Shown here: one piece after another, positions 25,145 through 33,374 of the stretch | Layout of the letters: the number at the start of each line of letters is the position of its first letter | Position numbering within the stretch: position 1 is the first letter of the stretch | DNA from: Streptomyces sp. CBMA123 | GTDB lineage: Bacteria; Actinomycetota; Actinomycetes; Streptomycetales; Streptomycetaceae | Direction of reading: 5' to 3' | Assembly: GCF_014596465.1 (NCBI RefSeq) | Contig: NZ_MECK01000434.1 | Location: forward strand, 1-45,956 | Length of the DNA: 45,956 nucleotides | The notes under the pieces: model-generated | What the model saw: only the letters and a program-made list of their open reading frames with translations | Told to the model about the DNA's origin: nothing | The model's database searches: none | Translations under genes and position numbers: made by a program

Positions 25145-26213
25145 ACGCCTCGGCGATCAGGCCGTAGGAACGGAGCCGGGCCTCGTGGCCGTGGATGTGC
25201 GAGGTGACCATCAGCTCGTCCACCCCGGTCCGCTTGCGCAGGGACTCCAGGCCGTCCGCGACCTGGCCCGGGGCGCCCAGCACCACGTTGTCGAGCCAGC
25301 TGTCGATGAAGTCCGCCTCGACCGGGCTGTACGGGTACTCCTCGGCCTCCTCCGGGGTGGGGATCGGGCCGGGGTTGCCGCGCCGCAGCCGGAGCATGCC
25401 GAGGGCGGCGGAACGGGCGAGCCGGCGGGCGGCGCTCTCGTCGTCGGCGGCGACGGCGCTCACGCCGATCAGCGCGTACGGCTCGTCGAGTACGGCGGAG
25501 GGGCGGAAGGACGCCCGGTACAGGTCCAGGGCCGGGATGGTGTTGGCGCTGCTGAAGTGGTGGGCGAAGGCGAACGGCAGGCCGAGGCGGCCGGCCAGCT
25601 GGGCGCTGAAGCCGGAGGAACCGAGCAGCCACACCGGCGGGCGGCCCTTGCCCTTGGGCACGGCGGTCAGCCGCTCGTACGGGTGGCCGGCGGGGAAGTC
25701 GCCGTCCAGGAAGTGGGTCAGCTCGGAGAGTTGCAGCGGGAAGTCGTCCGCGCCGTCGCTGACGCCGCGTCGCAGTGCCCGGGCGGTGGCGGGGTCGGTG
25801 CCGGGGGCGCGGCCGAGCCCGAGGTCGATCCGGCCGGGGTGCAGGGCCTCCAGCAGGCCGAACTGTTCGGCGATGGCCAGCGGGGCGTGGTTGGGGAGCA
25901 TGACGCCGCCGGAGCCGAGCCGCAGCGTCGTGGTGTGGGCCCCGAGGTGGGCGAGCAGGACCGCCGGGGTGGAGCTGGCCACTCCGGGCATGCCGTGGTG
26001 CTCGGCGACCCAGAAGCGGTGGTACCCCCACTGCTCGGCCCGGCGGGCCAGCTCGGTGGTGGCGGTCAGGGCCTCGCTGGGCGTGTAGCCGACGCCGACG
26101 GTGGCCAGGTCCAGGATCGAGAGCGGAGCGGGGGCCGTGCCGCGGGCGGTACCCCGGATCGCCTCGCCGGCCCCCGGTCCGGTTCCGCGCTCCTGCTGGT
26201 CCTCGGTGGTCAT
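25122..26213 (-). CDS. Luciferase-like (LLM class) flavin oxidoreductase
   Basis: A 363-residue flavin-dependent oxidoreductase of the bacterial-luciferase-like group that lacks the light-emitting partner. It would use reduced FMN or F420 as cofactor; which one is not clear. Typical blocks are YHRFWVAEHHGMPGVASSTP near the N-terminus, LRLGSGGVMLPNHAPLAIAEQF, HPGRIDLGLGRAPGTDP, and late LDNVVLGAPGQVADGLESL. It is cytosolic with no signal peptide. ATG 26213 follows AGGAGGG. It converges on the GGDEF-EAL gene. The extreme C-terminus (GLTATA) is encoded by one copy of a 13-bp direct repeat, suggesting a recent extension or loss at the stop. Confidence 0.9.
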   Translation of the reverse strand: MTTEDQQERGTGPGAGEAIRGTARGTAPAPLSILDLATVGVGYTPSEALTATTELARRAEQWGYHRFWVAEHHGMPGVASSTPAVLLAHLGAHTTTLRLGSGGVMLPNHAPLAIAEQFGLLEALHPGRIDLGLGRAPGTDPATARALRRGVSDGADDFPLQLSELTHFLDGDFPAGHPYERLTAVPKGKGRPPVWLLGSSGFSAQLAGRLGLPFAFAHHFSSANTIPALDLYRASFRPSAVLDEPYALIGVSAVAADDESAARRLARSAALGMLRLRRGNPGPIPTPEEAEEYPYSPVEADFIDSWLDNVVLGAPGQVADGLESLRKRTGVDELMVTSHIHGHEARLRSYGLIAEAYGLTATA

Positions 26214-26956
26214 GCCGTCCGCCCTCCTGGCTGTCGTGGTCCGGCTCTCCTCCGAGCCGGCCGTCCTGGACGGCCGCGCGGGCCACAGAGGGCTCGGCGG
26301 TCGCTGCTACCGACGGGGGTCAACCACCGCCGCGGGCCCGCTGTTCCCGCTTCGGGCGCTCGATCCGGGTGAGATCCCGGCGAGTTCCAGGTGAGTTCCA
26401 GGCGAGTTCCGGGCGAGTTCCGGGCGCGGTTCGAGTACCGCCCGGATGAGATTCGAGTGAGTTTCCGTGCGTTGCGGCCGATTCGCGCCGGCCGGCCGAC
26501 CGACCGTTCGGATGACTCAGGGCCATCAAGCCGACACGGATGGCGACTTCACGCCAGGGTCGGAAGTCGCCAGCCACGGCGCTCGCGATCGGCCGCCGGC
26601 ATCGGGCAGGCTGGCGATCAGGAGCTGGGTCACCGAGCGGATCCGCGTTCCATCAGCAAGGTCGCCGGGCTGGACCAGCGCCGGACGACCCCTGCGAGCC
26701 CTCGGCGCGGCACCCCGCCCCGGGGGCTCGTTCCGTTTCCGGCCCCCGCCCCCACCCGCACTCCCCGACCTGTCGCCGCCGGCTCCGGAGCCCCGCCCAG
26801 TCGTGAGTGGGCCGCGCGGCGCCACCGGATCGGGGGGCCGTGATCACCTGCCGTGACCCCGGTGCCCCGGGGTGCTTCATGAGATGAAAAGTCGAGGCGT
26901 TAGCGTTGACCTCCGAGCCACCTGCTCCACCAGGGCGGCGTGGAGGGAGTAGGGCC
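26214..26956. other. Long intergenic stretch with 11-bp repeats
   Basis: About 740 bases without a convincing gene. It holds the oxidoreductase promoter region, four 11-bp tandem repeats (26379-26422, GGCGAGTTCCG type) and the leader of the DedA gene. Several open frames exist on both strands, but all are Arg/Pro-rich and match no family. Confidence 0.5.
26379..26422. repeat. Four 11-bp tandem repeats
   Basis: Units at 26379, 26390, 26401 and 26412 read GGCGAGTTCCA, GGTGAGTTCCA and twice GGCGAGTTCCG. Weaker matches flank both ends. They are spaced by exactly one helical turn and lie 166-209 nt upstream of the oxidoreductase start. Confidence 0.75.
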
Positions 26957-27553
26957 TTGAACTTCTTGGCGGCGATCGGATCCTCGTGGATCTGCGCCCT
27001 CGCGCTCTTCGCCGTACTCGGCGACGCACTGCTCCCCTTCATCCCGAGCGGCACGCTGGTCATCCTGGCCGTGCTCAAGACGGCTCAGATCAACGGTGCT
27101 CCGATACTGCTCGGCCTGGGCGTGGCGGTGGCCTCCTTCCTGGGCGACCTGCTGCTGCTCCACCTCGCACGGCGCGGCGCCCCGGGTCTGCAGCGCAGAC
27201 TGGCCCGACGCCCGAAACTGGCGGCCAGCGTCACCAGGGTCCAGCAGTCACTGATCGAGCGCCCGCACGGCGGGGCGGCCGCGATGGTCGTGGTCGCACG
27301 GTTCGTCCCCGCCGGGCGGACCGTCCTGGACCTGGCCATCGGCCACTCCCCCGCCCATCCGCACCGCTTCCTGCACTGGTCGGCGCTGGCGGCGCTGCTC
27401 TGGGCCGCCTACATCGTGACGCTGGGCTGGCTGAACAGCCACTGGTTCAACACGGCCTGGCTGAGTCTCGCCGTCTCCTGCGCGGCGGCCACCGCCGTCA
27501 GCACCGCGATCGCGCGAATAGTGCGCCGCAACCGGCGGCTGGCCATGGTCTGA
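26957..27553 (+). CDS. DedA-family membrane protein
   Basis: A 198-residue integral membrane protein of the DedA (SNARE-associated) superfamily, several members of which flip lipid carriers across the membrane. Family marks are LLPFIPSGTLVILA near the N-terminus, GLGVAVASFLGDLLLLHLAR, and the conserved RFVPAGRTVLDLAIGHS. I chose TTG 26957 because GGAGGGAG lies just upstream and membrane segment 1 follows; an in-frame TTG at 26906 would add 17 polar residues. It is monocistronic, with no link to its neighbours visible. Confidence 0.85.
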   Translation: MNFLAAIGSSWICALALFAVLGDALLPFIPSGTLVILAVLKTAQINGAPILLGLGVAVASFLGDLLLLHLARRGAPGLQRRLARRPKLAASVTRVQQSLIERPHGGAAAMVVVARFVPAGRTVLDLAIGHSPAHPHRFLHWSALAALLWAAYIVTLGWLNSHWFNTAWLSLAVSCAAATAVSTAIARIVRRNRRLAMV

Positions 27554-27910
27554 CCGGTCCCGGACCGGCCGGCCCGATCCGGCCACGGGGCTCCATCAGG
27601 AGCACAATTTTCCCTTCCGGGCGATGCCCTGGGCCGAGCGCTGACGAACTCTGACCAAACGGGCAGAGCGGCGGTACCGTACTCCCCTGACGGTGCGCGG
27701 CGCGAAGCGTCACAGGACCGCAACAGACGGCGAATTCCTGCAGCCCGACCGGGCGTTCCCCGCGTGTTGACTGTCGTCGGAGCCGGGCGACCTTGGAAGC
27801 CACTGGGGCGACATGGCATGCTAACGGCGGAATATTCATCAATTGCCCGATTTGACCGGTGCGGCCCAGAGCCGCCCCTCACCACCGGTCATCGGCACCC
27901 AGGGGAGACC
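27554..27910. other. Intergenic region before the polysaccharide deacetylase
   Basis: No gene is visible. The last 100 bases are markedly AT-richer than the surroundings (for example GGAATATTCATCAATT near 27830) and hold a -35-like TTGACT at about 27768. They probably contain the deacetylase promoter. Confidence 0.4.
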
Positions 27911-29191
27911 ATGACCAGCATCTCGCGCAGGACGGTGCTCAGCGCAACCGCGGCGACCGCAGCCCTCGGCGCGGTCTCGGCCTGTTCCAGCGGCGGATCC
28001 GGTTCGGGGCAGAACTCCACCTCACCTTCCTCCGGCGGCAACGGGAGCTCCGGCCAGACCGGCACCACCGACCCGACCCAGGCCGTGGTGCCCAAGGGCT
28101 CCCCGATCGGCGACGGCTCCAACGCGGACACCGGCCCGCAGCCGAACCAGCCCAAGCCCGAGAAGCTCAAGCCCGGCGAGCGCCCGCCGCAGTTCGTGGT
28201 GTTCTCCTGGGACGGCGCGGGCGGCACCGACGACGGCCAGTTCCCCCGCTTCCTCAAGCTGGCGGAGCAGTACAAGGCCACGATGACCTTCTTCCTGTCC
28301 GGCATCTACGCCCTGCCCAAGGGCAAGTCCCAGATGTACCAACCGCCGAAGCACGCGGTCGGCGCCTCGGACATCCCGTACCTGTCGGACGGCGCGGTCA
28401 AGAGCACCCTCAAGCTCATCAGCCAGGCCTGGCTGGCCGGGCACGAGATCGGCACCCACTTCAACGGGCACTTCTGCTCCAGCCGTCCGGACAAGAACGG
28501 GGTCAACATGTGGACCCCGGAGGACTGGCAGAGCGAGATCGACCAGGCGATCTCCTTCGTCACCCAGTGGCGGACCAACACCGGCTTCACCGACGTCGAC
28601 CCGCTGCCCTTCGACTACAGGAAGGAGCTCATCGGCGGCCGCACCCCGTGCCTGGAGGGCCAGAAGGCGCTGCTGCCGACCATCGCCAAGCTGGGCTGGA
28701 AGTACGACGCGAGCTCCTCCGGCGGTCTGCAGATATGGCCGCAGAAGGTGCAGGACGGCAAGATCTGGGACTTCCCGCTGCAGTCCATCCCCTTTCCCGG
28801 GCACACCTTCCAGGTGCTGTCGATGGACTACAACATCCTGGCCAACCAGTCCGGCGGCAGCACCAAGGGCGACCCGTCCAAGTACAACGACTGGCGGACC
28901 CAGGCCACCAACTCCTACCTGGCCGGCTTCGAGCGCGCCTACAACAGCAACCGCGCGCCGTTCTTCATCGGCAACCACTTCGAGCAGTGGAACGGCGGCA
29001 TCTACATGGACGCCGTCGAGGAGGCCCTCAAGGCCATCGCGGGCAAGCCCGACGTCCGGCTGGTCTCGTTCAAGCAGCTGGTCGAATGGCTGGAGGTGCA
29101 GGACCAGTCGACCCTGCGCAAGCTGCGCACGCTCAACGTCGGCCAGGCGCCGGCGGGCGGCTGGGAGGGATTCCTCGGCGCGGCGGGCTGA
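27911..29191 (+). CDS. Lipoprotein polysaccharide deacetylase (NodB-like)
   Basis: A 426-residue exported protein. The N-terminus combines a twin-arginine motif (ISRRTVL) with a lipobox (AVSAC, Cys25), so it should be Tat-exported and lipid-anchored. A Ser/Gly/Thr linker leads to a NodB-type domain: SWDG with Asp101, and HEIGTH with His178 and His183 as metal ligands. NodB enzymes remove N-acetyl or O-acetyl groups from glycans. The domain is longer than usual and the late motif is unclear, so activity needs testing. ATG 27911 follows AGGGGAG. It is single and ends at a perfect 13-bp terminator shared with the convergent hydrolase gene. Confidence 0.85.
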   Translation: MTSISRRTVLSATAATAALGAVSACSSGGSGSGQNSTSPSSGGNGSSGQTGTTDPTQAVVPKGSPIGDGSNADTGPQPNQPKPEKLKPGERPPQFVVFSWDGAGGTDDGQFPRFLKLAEQYKATMTFFLSGIYALPKGKSQMYQPPKHAVGASDIPYLSDGAVKSTLKLISQAWLAGHEIGTHFNGHFCSSRPDKNGVNMWTPEDWQSEIDQAISFVTQWRTNTGFTDVDPLPFDYRKELIGGRTPCLEGQKALLPTIAKLGWKYDASSSGGLQIWPQKVQDGKIWDFPLQSIPFPGHTFQVLSMDYNILANQSGGSTKGDPSKYNDWRTQATNSYLAGFERAYNSNRAPFFIGNHFEQWNGGIYMDAVEEALKAIAGKPDVRLVSFKQLVEWLEVQDQSTLRKLRTLNVGQAPAGGWEGFLGAAG

Positions 29192-29232
29192 CCCGCCCGG
29201 ACCGTGGCGGCGAGGCCGGGCAGGACCGGTAC

Positions 29233-29262
29233 GGCCGGCGGGGTGTTCGCACCCCGCCGGCC
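29233..29262. terminator. Perfect 13-bp hairpin with TTCG loop
   Basis: Arms 29233-29245 and 29250-29262 pair perfectly around a TTCG tetraloop, midway between the convergent deacetylase (stop 29191) and hydrolase (stop 29286) genes. It can act in both directions. Confidence 0.8.
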
Positions 29263-29285
29263 GAGGTCGTTCCGGCTCGGGGCCG

Positions 29286-30191
29286 CTACTCGGCGGCCGG
29301 GACGTCCCCGAGCAGCCTGCGGACGATGAGTTCCGCCCCCGCCTCGCCCCAGAGGATCGAGTAGTGGTTGGTGTCCGGCACGGGCGAGGCCGGTACCCGC
29401 GCCCGGTCCAGTCCGGACAGCCCGATCCGCTGGTGGTCGTAGAGGCCCTGCGGCTCGTCGAGCAAGCCGCGCTCCGCCCACAGCAGTTCGGCCGGGCAGG
29501 GCAGTCGGTGCACGGCCCCGGCCGCCTCCTGGTCCAGCAGGATCTGGGCGCCGTCGGTCTGGACGGCCTCCAGCACGCAGGAGGAGCGCAGTTCGGGCTC
29601 GACGCCGACGAGGTCGCGCTGGGTGTAGGCGTCGATCCCGTCGGACCAGTCGTCGCCGAACGCCGGGTGGCGCTGCCAGAACTCGCGGTAGGCGGAGCGG
29701 TCCGGGAAGGTCATCGACAGCCGGGCCAGCGCGGGGCCGAGCACCGCGGCCAGGGCGTCCTCCTCGCGGACGCCCGCCGGCAGCGGGAAGCTCAGCGCAC
29801 CGTCCACCAGCAGGACCCGGCGGACGAGTCGGGGGTGCCGGACGGCGGTCAGCGCGGTGACCCAGGCCCCCATCGAGTGGCCGACGACCGTGACGGGCCC
29901 CGCGTCGAGGGCGGCGATCAGCGCGGCGACGTCGTCGGCGTGCCGGGCCAGCCCGTACGGTCCGGCGACCGAGCGGCTGGCGCCGCGGCCCCGGAGATCG
30001 GGCGCGAGCAGGGTGACCCGCCCGGCGAGGCGGCGGGCGACCTCGTACCAGGCGAGGCCGTTGGCGGTGATGCCGTGCACCGCCACGACCGTCGGGGCAT
30101 CCGGCCGGTCGGCGGGCCAGCGCAGGACGGCCAGGTCCCCGCCGGGTACGGGGACGGTCAACTCCTCGGGCTTCAGGGGCGACTGGCTCAC
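29286..30191 (-). CDS. Alpha/beta hydrolase
   Basis: A 301-residue alpha/beta-fold hydrolase. Visible: oxyanion HGITANGLAWYEV, LLAPDLRGRGAS, the nucleophile elbow GHSMGA, and the late DTNHYSILWGEAGAE with the catalytic His. No signal peptide is present. The substrate is not predictable. I chose GTG 30191 because a GGAGG box lies nine bases upstream and the conserved domain starts there. The frame stays open upstream to 30428, but that sequence is the decayed LivM remnant read in the wrong frame. Unrelated in sequence detail to the hydrolase at 14519-15403. Confidence 0.87.
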   Translation of the reverse strand: MSQSPLKPEELTVPVPGGDLAVLRWPADRPDAPTVVAVHGITANGLAWYEVARRLAGRVTLLAPDLRGRGASRSVAGPYGLARHADDVAALIAALDAGPVTVVGHSMGAWVTALTAVRHPRLVRRVLLVDGALSFPLPAGVREEDALAAVLGPALARLSMTFPDRSAYREFWQRHPAFGDDWSDGIDAYTQRDLVGVEPELRSSCVLEAVQTDGAQILLDQEAAGAVHRLPCPAELLWAERGLLDEPQGLYDHQRIGLSGLDRARVPASPVPDTNHYSILWGEAGAELIVRRLLGDVPAAE

Positions 30192-30224
30192 GCGGGGTAC
30201 CTCCGGTGGGGTGGGCGGGTCGAA

Positions 30225-30555
30225 CGGCGCGGATGCGGGCGGGCAGTCTAGCCAGGCCGCCGGGAAGCAGGTAGACCACGACGACGAACAGGGGGCCCAG
30301 CAGGAGGGGGCTGGGAGAGCGGGACGCACAGCACCGCGGGCAGGTCCGCGACGGCGCTCGAGTCGGCGAGGTCCCCGAGGCGGTGGCCGGCCCAGGCGTA
30401 GAGCACGCCGCCGAGCGGCGGCCCCCAACGACTGCCGGAGCCGCCGAGGACCACTGTGACCAGCAGCGCGAGCGTGGCGTCCGAACCGGCGGCCTGCGGG
30501 GTGGCCCCGTCGGTGAGCAGCAGGTAGACCGCTCCGGCCGGCAGATCGTCCCGGA
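30225..30555 (-). pseudogene. Remnant of a LivM-type branched-chain amino-acid permease
   Basis: Minus-strand translation gives YLLLTDGATPQAAGSD, then LLVTVVLGGSGSRWGPPLGG and LYAWAGHRLGDL, which resembles the C-terminal third of LivM-type permeases. At a run of five G (30306-30310, C on the coding strand) the frame breaks. Continuing one frame over gives PLLLGPLFVVVVYLLPGGLA, the expected last membrane segment, so one base seems to have been inserted. No N-terminal part of a permease is found upstream and no other liv genes are nearby. I infer a truncated, frameshifted relic of a lost transporter operon. Confidence 0.65.
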
Positions 30556-30590
30556 GCTCACGCTTCCCGCCACCGGCCACCGAAAGGCGC

Positions 30591-30631
30591 AAACCCGCAA
30601 AGCCACAAACCCCGCAAAGCCACAAAGCCAC
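30591..30631. repeat. Short A-rich tandem repeat
   Basis: Near-identical units of 16-17 bp (AAACCCGCAAAGCCAC) at 30591-30606 and 30607-30623 are followed by a partial unit to 30631. The A content is unusual for this genome. Confidence 0.7.
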
Positions 30632-31165
30632 ACCCGGCCGGACCGCTTCCGGGCAGACAACTCCCCCCGGCAGTCCGGCCGTTCGCTTTGCCCCCGTGGC
30701 ACCGTCCAATCGTCACCGTGCCGAATTCCGCTGCATTAGCACCGCGGCAAGCCACCGTGGCCAGGAACCGTGGTTTCTTCACGCCTGTGCGGCGATCGTC
30801 TGGTGGAGCGGTTGCGATCGGCGTTACGCTCCAGGAGAGTTGAGCAAGCCAGGGATCCTGTCACACCCGGTTCACGCCCGCTTCACGCCCAGTGGGGTAG
30901 CCGGGGAGTGCATCGGGGTCCCGCATTCGGAGCCGCCGCGCCGACCCACTGTCGAACCGGTCGCACACACTCCAGGTGTCGGGCTCCTTGCGCCGGATTC
31001 CCGACGTCGGAGCGCACATCGGCGCGCGGGCCGGGGCGCGGATCGGACAGCCCGGAAACCGTGGGGCGCACCGCAGTTCGCCGGGCCGCGTTCCACCCGG
31101 GCGGCTCCGGGGCTGGCGGGCAACGCCAAGCACAGCACGTCGCAATACTCCGGGGGGAGCACGCC
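30632..31165. other. Leader region of cslA
   Basis: No convincing gene. The downstream frame is open to 30770 but encodes Arg-rich sequence matching no domain. It contains the PHO-box-like repeats at 30859-30891 and probably the cslA promoter. Confidence 0.4.
30859..30891 (+). promoter_or_regulatory. PHO-box-like triple direct repeat upstream of cslA
   Basis: Three adjoining 11-mers, TGTCACACCCG, GTTCACGCCCG and CTTCACGCCCA, match the layout of a Streptomyces PHO box (direct repeats near GTTCACCCGGC), the PhoP binding site. It lies 275 nt before the cslA start codon. Confidence 0.5.
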
Positions 31166-33340
31166 ATGACCATGCCGTCCTCGCGACGAAAGGACGAGCG
31201 CGACCGAGCCGGTCGCCAGGGCCGCCGACGAGGCGCCGGGCCGTTGGACGAGGCCTCGTTACGCACCGTATCGGTGCCCGAAGCGCCGTACGACTACGGT
31301 CACTTCAGCCGCCTGGCGGGCCCGGCGGTCGATCCGGACGAGGACCGGGAGCTCGGCGGCGGTGTCTACCGGCCGGAGCCGGGCGGCGCCGGCGTCCGGG
31401 AGTCCGCCGGGGCGGAGCCGGCCACCCCCTACCGGGTCCAGTACCGCAGTCTGTTGCGCCACGAGCCGCACCGGATCCGGGCCGCGCTGCTGTTGCTGGC
31501 CGCCCCGCTGGTGGAGACGATCCTGCTGGTCTGGCTGCTGCTGCCGGAGCACTGGCCGGAGCGTCCCGACGAGACCGACACCCTGGTGCTGCTCGGCGAC
31601 AAGGTGATGATCGGGATCATCGCCGTGGTCGAGGTGTTCCGGCTGGTCAACGTCGTCTCCAACACCCACGCCACGCTGGTGGCCCGCGATCCGATACCGG
31701 TGACGCCGGAGTCCGGCACCCGGGTCGCGTTCCTCACCACCTGTGTGCCGGGCAAGGAGCCGCCGGAGATGGTGCGGGCCACGCTGACGGCGGCCCGTGC
31801 CGTGCGGCACGAAGGTCCGTACGACGTCTGGCTATTGGACGAGGGAAACGATCCTGCAATGCAGGCCCTGTGCGCCGAACTGGGCGTCCGGCACTTCAGC
31901 CGGGCCGGCCGCCCGCACTGGAACCGGCCGAAGGGGCGGTTCCGCACCCGGACCAAGCACGGCAACTACAACGCCTGGCTCCAGGCCCATGGCGACGACT
32001 ACGACTTCTGGGTGTCCGTCGACACCGACCACGTACCGCTGCCCGACTTCTGCGAGCGCATGCTCGGCTACTTCCGCGACCCGGACGTGGCATTCGTGGT
32101 CGGCCCCCAGGTGTACGGGAACTACCGCAGCTCGGGATCGGCCGTCACCAAATTCTCCGAGAGCCAGCAGTACCTCTTCCACGCACTCATCCAGCGCGCC
32201 GGAAACCGTTACGGCGCACCGATGTTCGTCGGGACCAACAACGCCGTCAGAATCCGCGCGCTCCAGTCGATCGGCGGGTTGTACGACTCCATCACGGAGG
32301 ACATGGCGACCGGCCTGGAGTTCCACCGGAGCCGCAACCCGGAGTCCGGAGAACACTGGAAGTCCGTGTACACCCCGGACGTGCTCGCGGTGGGCGAGGG
32401 CCCGTCCTCCTGGACCGACTTCTTCTCCCAGCAACTGCGCTGGAGCCGCGGCACCTACGAGACCCTGCTCACCCAGTACTGGCGGGTGCTCTGGCGGCTG
32501 TCGCCCGGCCGGGCGCTCAACTACACGCTGATGGTGGGCTTCTACCCGATGGCGGCGCTCACCTGGCTGCTCGGCGGGGTCTCCAGCGTGCTCTACCTGG
32601 GCTTCGGCGCCTCCGGCGTGCACGTCTCCTCGGAGCTCTGGATGATGCTCTACAGCGACGCCGCCGCGCTCCAGCTCCTGCTCTACACCTGGAACCGCAA
32701 GCACAACGTGAGTCCGCACGAGCCGGCCGGCTCCTCCGGGATCGCGGGCATGGTGATGTCGGCGCTCTGCGGCCCGGTGTACGCGGCCTCGCTGCTCCAG
32801 GCGCTGGTGCGTCGCCGGAACCGCTTCGTGGTGACGCCCAAGGGCAGTGCGGCCAGCGCCGACGGGCCCGGCACCTTCCGCTACCACCTGTTCTGGACCG
32901 TGGTGTTCGGCGGTGCCGTGGCCGCGTCCTTCCACACCGGCTACGACCACGTCGCGATGCGCACCTGGGCCTGCATCGCCCTGGTGCTGACCGTGCTGCC
33001 GCTGCTGATCTCGGCCGGCGACGCCGTCCGCCGGCGACGCACCCCGCCCACCGCCACCCTCACCGTGACCGGCGGGCCGTCCGCCACCCCGAGCGTCGTC
33101 CTGGAGAAGCGCCGCCCGCGCCACGCCCGTACCGCCGCCGCGCCTCCGGCGGCCAGGGTCCCGGTGCAGGGGTCGCGGCCGGGCCCGGACGGGCTCGACG
33201 GCCCGACGCTGCAACTCCGCCTGGCCACCCTCGACGACCGCACGCGCGACCTCCGCATGCCCGGCGGCCGCGCACCCGACGACCACGCGCCCGGCCTGCA
33301 GCCGCCCGGCCGAGCCGGGAGCGGCACGCCCACCCACTGA
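31166..33340 (+). CDS. cslA: Cellulose-synthase-like glycosyltransferase CslA
   Basis: A 724-residue GT2 membrane glycosyltransferase. In Streptomyces, CslA makes a beta-glucan at hyphal tips that is needed for tip growth and attachment. Two membrane segments near the N-terminus precede the cytosolic catalytic core with VDTDH (Asp286 and Asp288), TED (Asp379) and QQLRW (422-426), then several more segments. The C-terminal 100 residues are a Pro/Arg/Gly-rich tail. ATG 31166 follows GGGGGGAG. The oxidase gene glxA follows after 34 bases, as in other streptomycetes, where the pair is co-transcribed. A PHO-box-like site upstream suggests phosphate control. Identification rests on the motifs plus the glxA neighbour. 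Confidence 0.92.
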   Translation: MTMPSSRRKDERDRAGRQGRRRGAGPLDEASLRTVSVPEAPYDYGHFSRLAGPAVDPDEDRELGGGVYRPEPGGAGVRESAGAEPATPYRVQYRSLLRHEPHRIRAALLLLAAPLVETILLVWLLLPEHWPERPDETDTLVLLGDKVMIGIIAVVEVFRLVNVVSNTHATLVARDPIPVTPESGTRVAFLTTCVPGKEPPEMVRATLTAARAVRHEGPYDVWLLDEGNDPAMQALCAELGVRHFSRAGRPHWNRPKGRFRTRTKHGNYNAWLQAHGDDYDFWVSVDTDHVPLPDFCERMLGYFRDPDVAFVVGPQVYGNYRSSGSAVTKFSESQQYLFHALIQRAGNRYGAPMFVGTNNAVRIRALQSIGGLYDSITEDMATGLEFHRSRNPESGEHWKSVYTPDVLAVGEGPSSWTDFFSQQLRWSRGTYETLLTQYWRVLWRLSPGRALNYTLMVGFYPMAALTWLLGGVSSVLYLGFGASGVHVSSELWMMLYSDAAALQLLLYTWNRKHNVSPHEPAGSSGIAGMVMSALCGPVYAASLLQALVRRRNRFVVTPKGSAASADGPGTFRYHLFWTVVFGGAVAASFHTGYDHVAMRTWACIALVLTVLPLLISAGDAVRRRRTPPTATLTVTGGPSATPSVVLEKRRPRHARTAAAPPAARVPVQGSRPGPDGLDGPTLQLRLATLDDRTRDLRMPGGRAPDDHAPGLQPPGRAGSGTPTH

Positions 33341-33374
33341 GCCAGCCCGCCCGCCTCCCGAGGGGATCACCACC

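Noticed and set aside
26214..26956. Open frames of up to 150 codons in the gap before the DedA gene
   Set aside because: All are Arg/Pro/Ser-rich, lack good ribosome sites and match no family.
29002..30702. 566-codon minus-strand frame spanning hydrolase and upstream region
   Set aside because: Out of frame over the hydrolase; only the short LivM-like part near 30225-30310 is meaningful.
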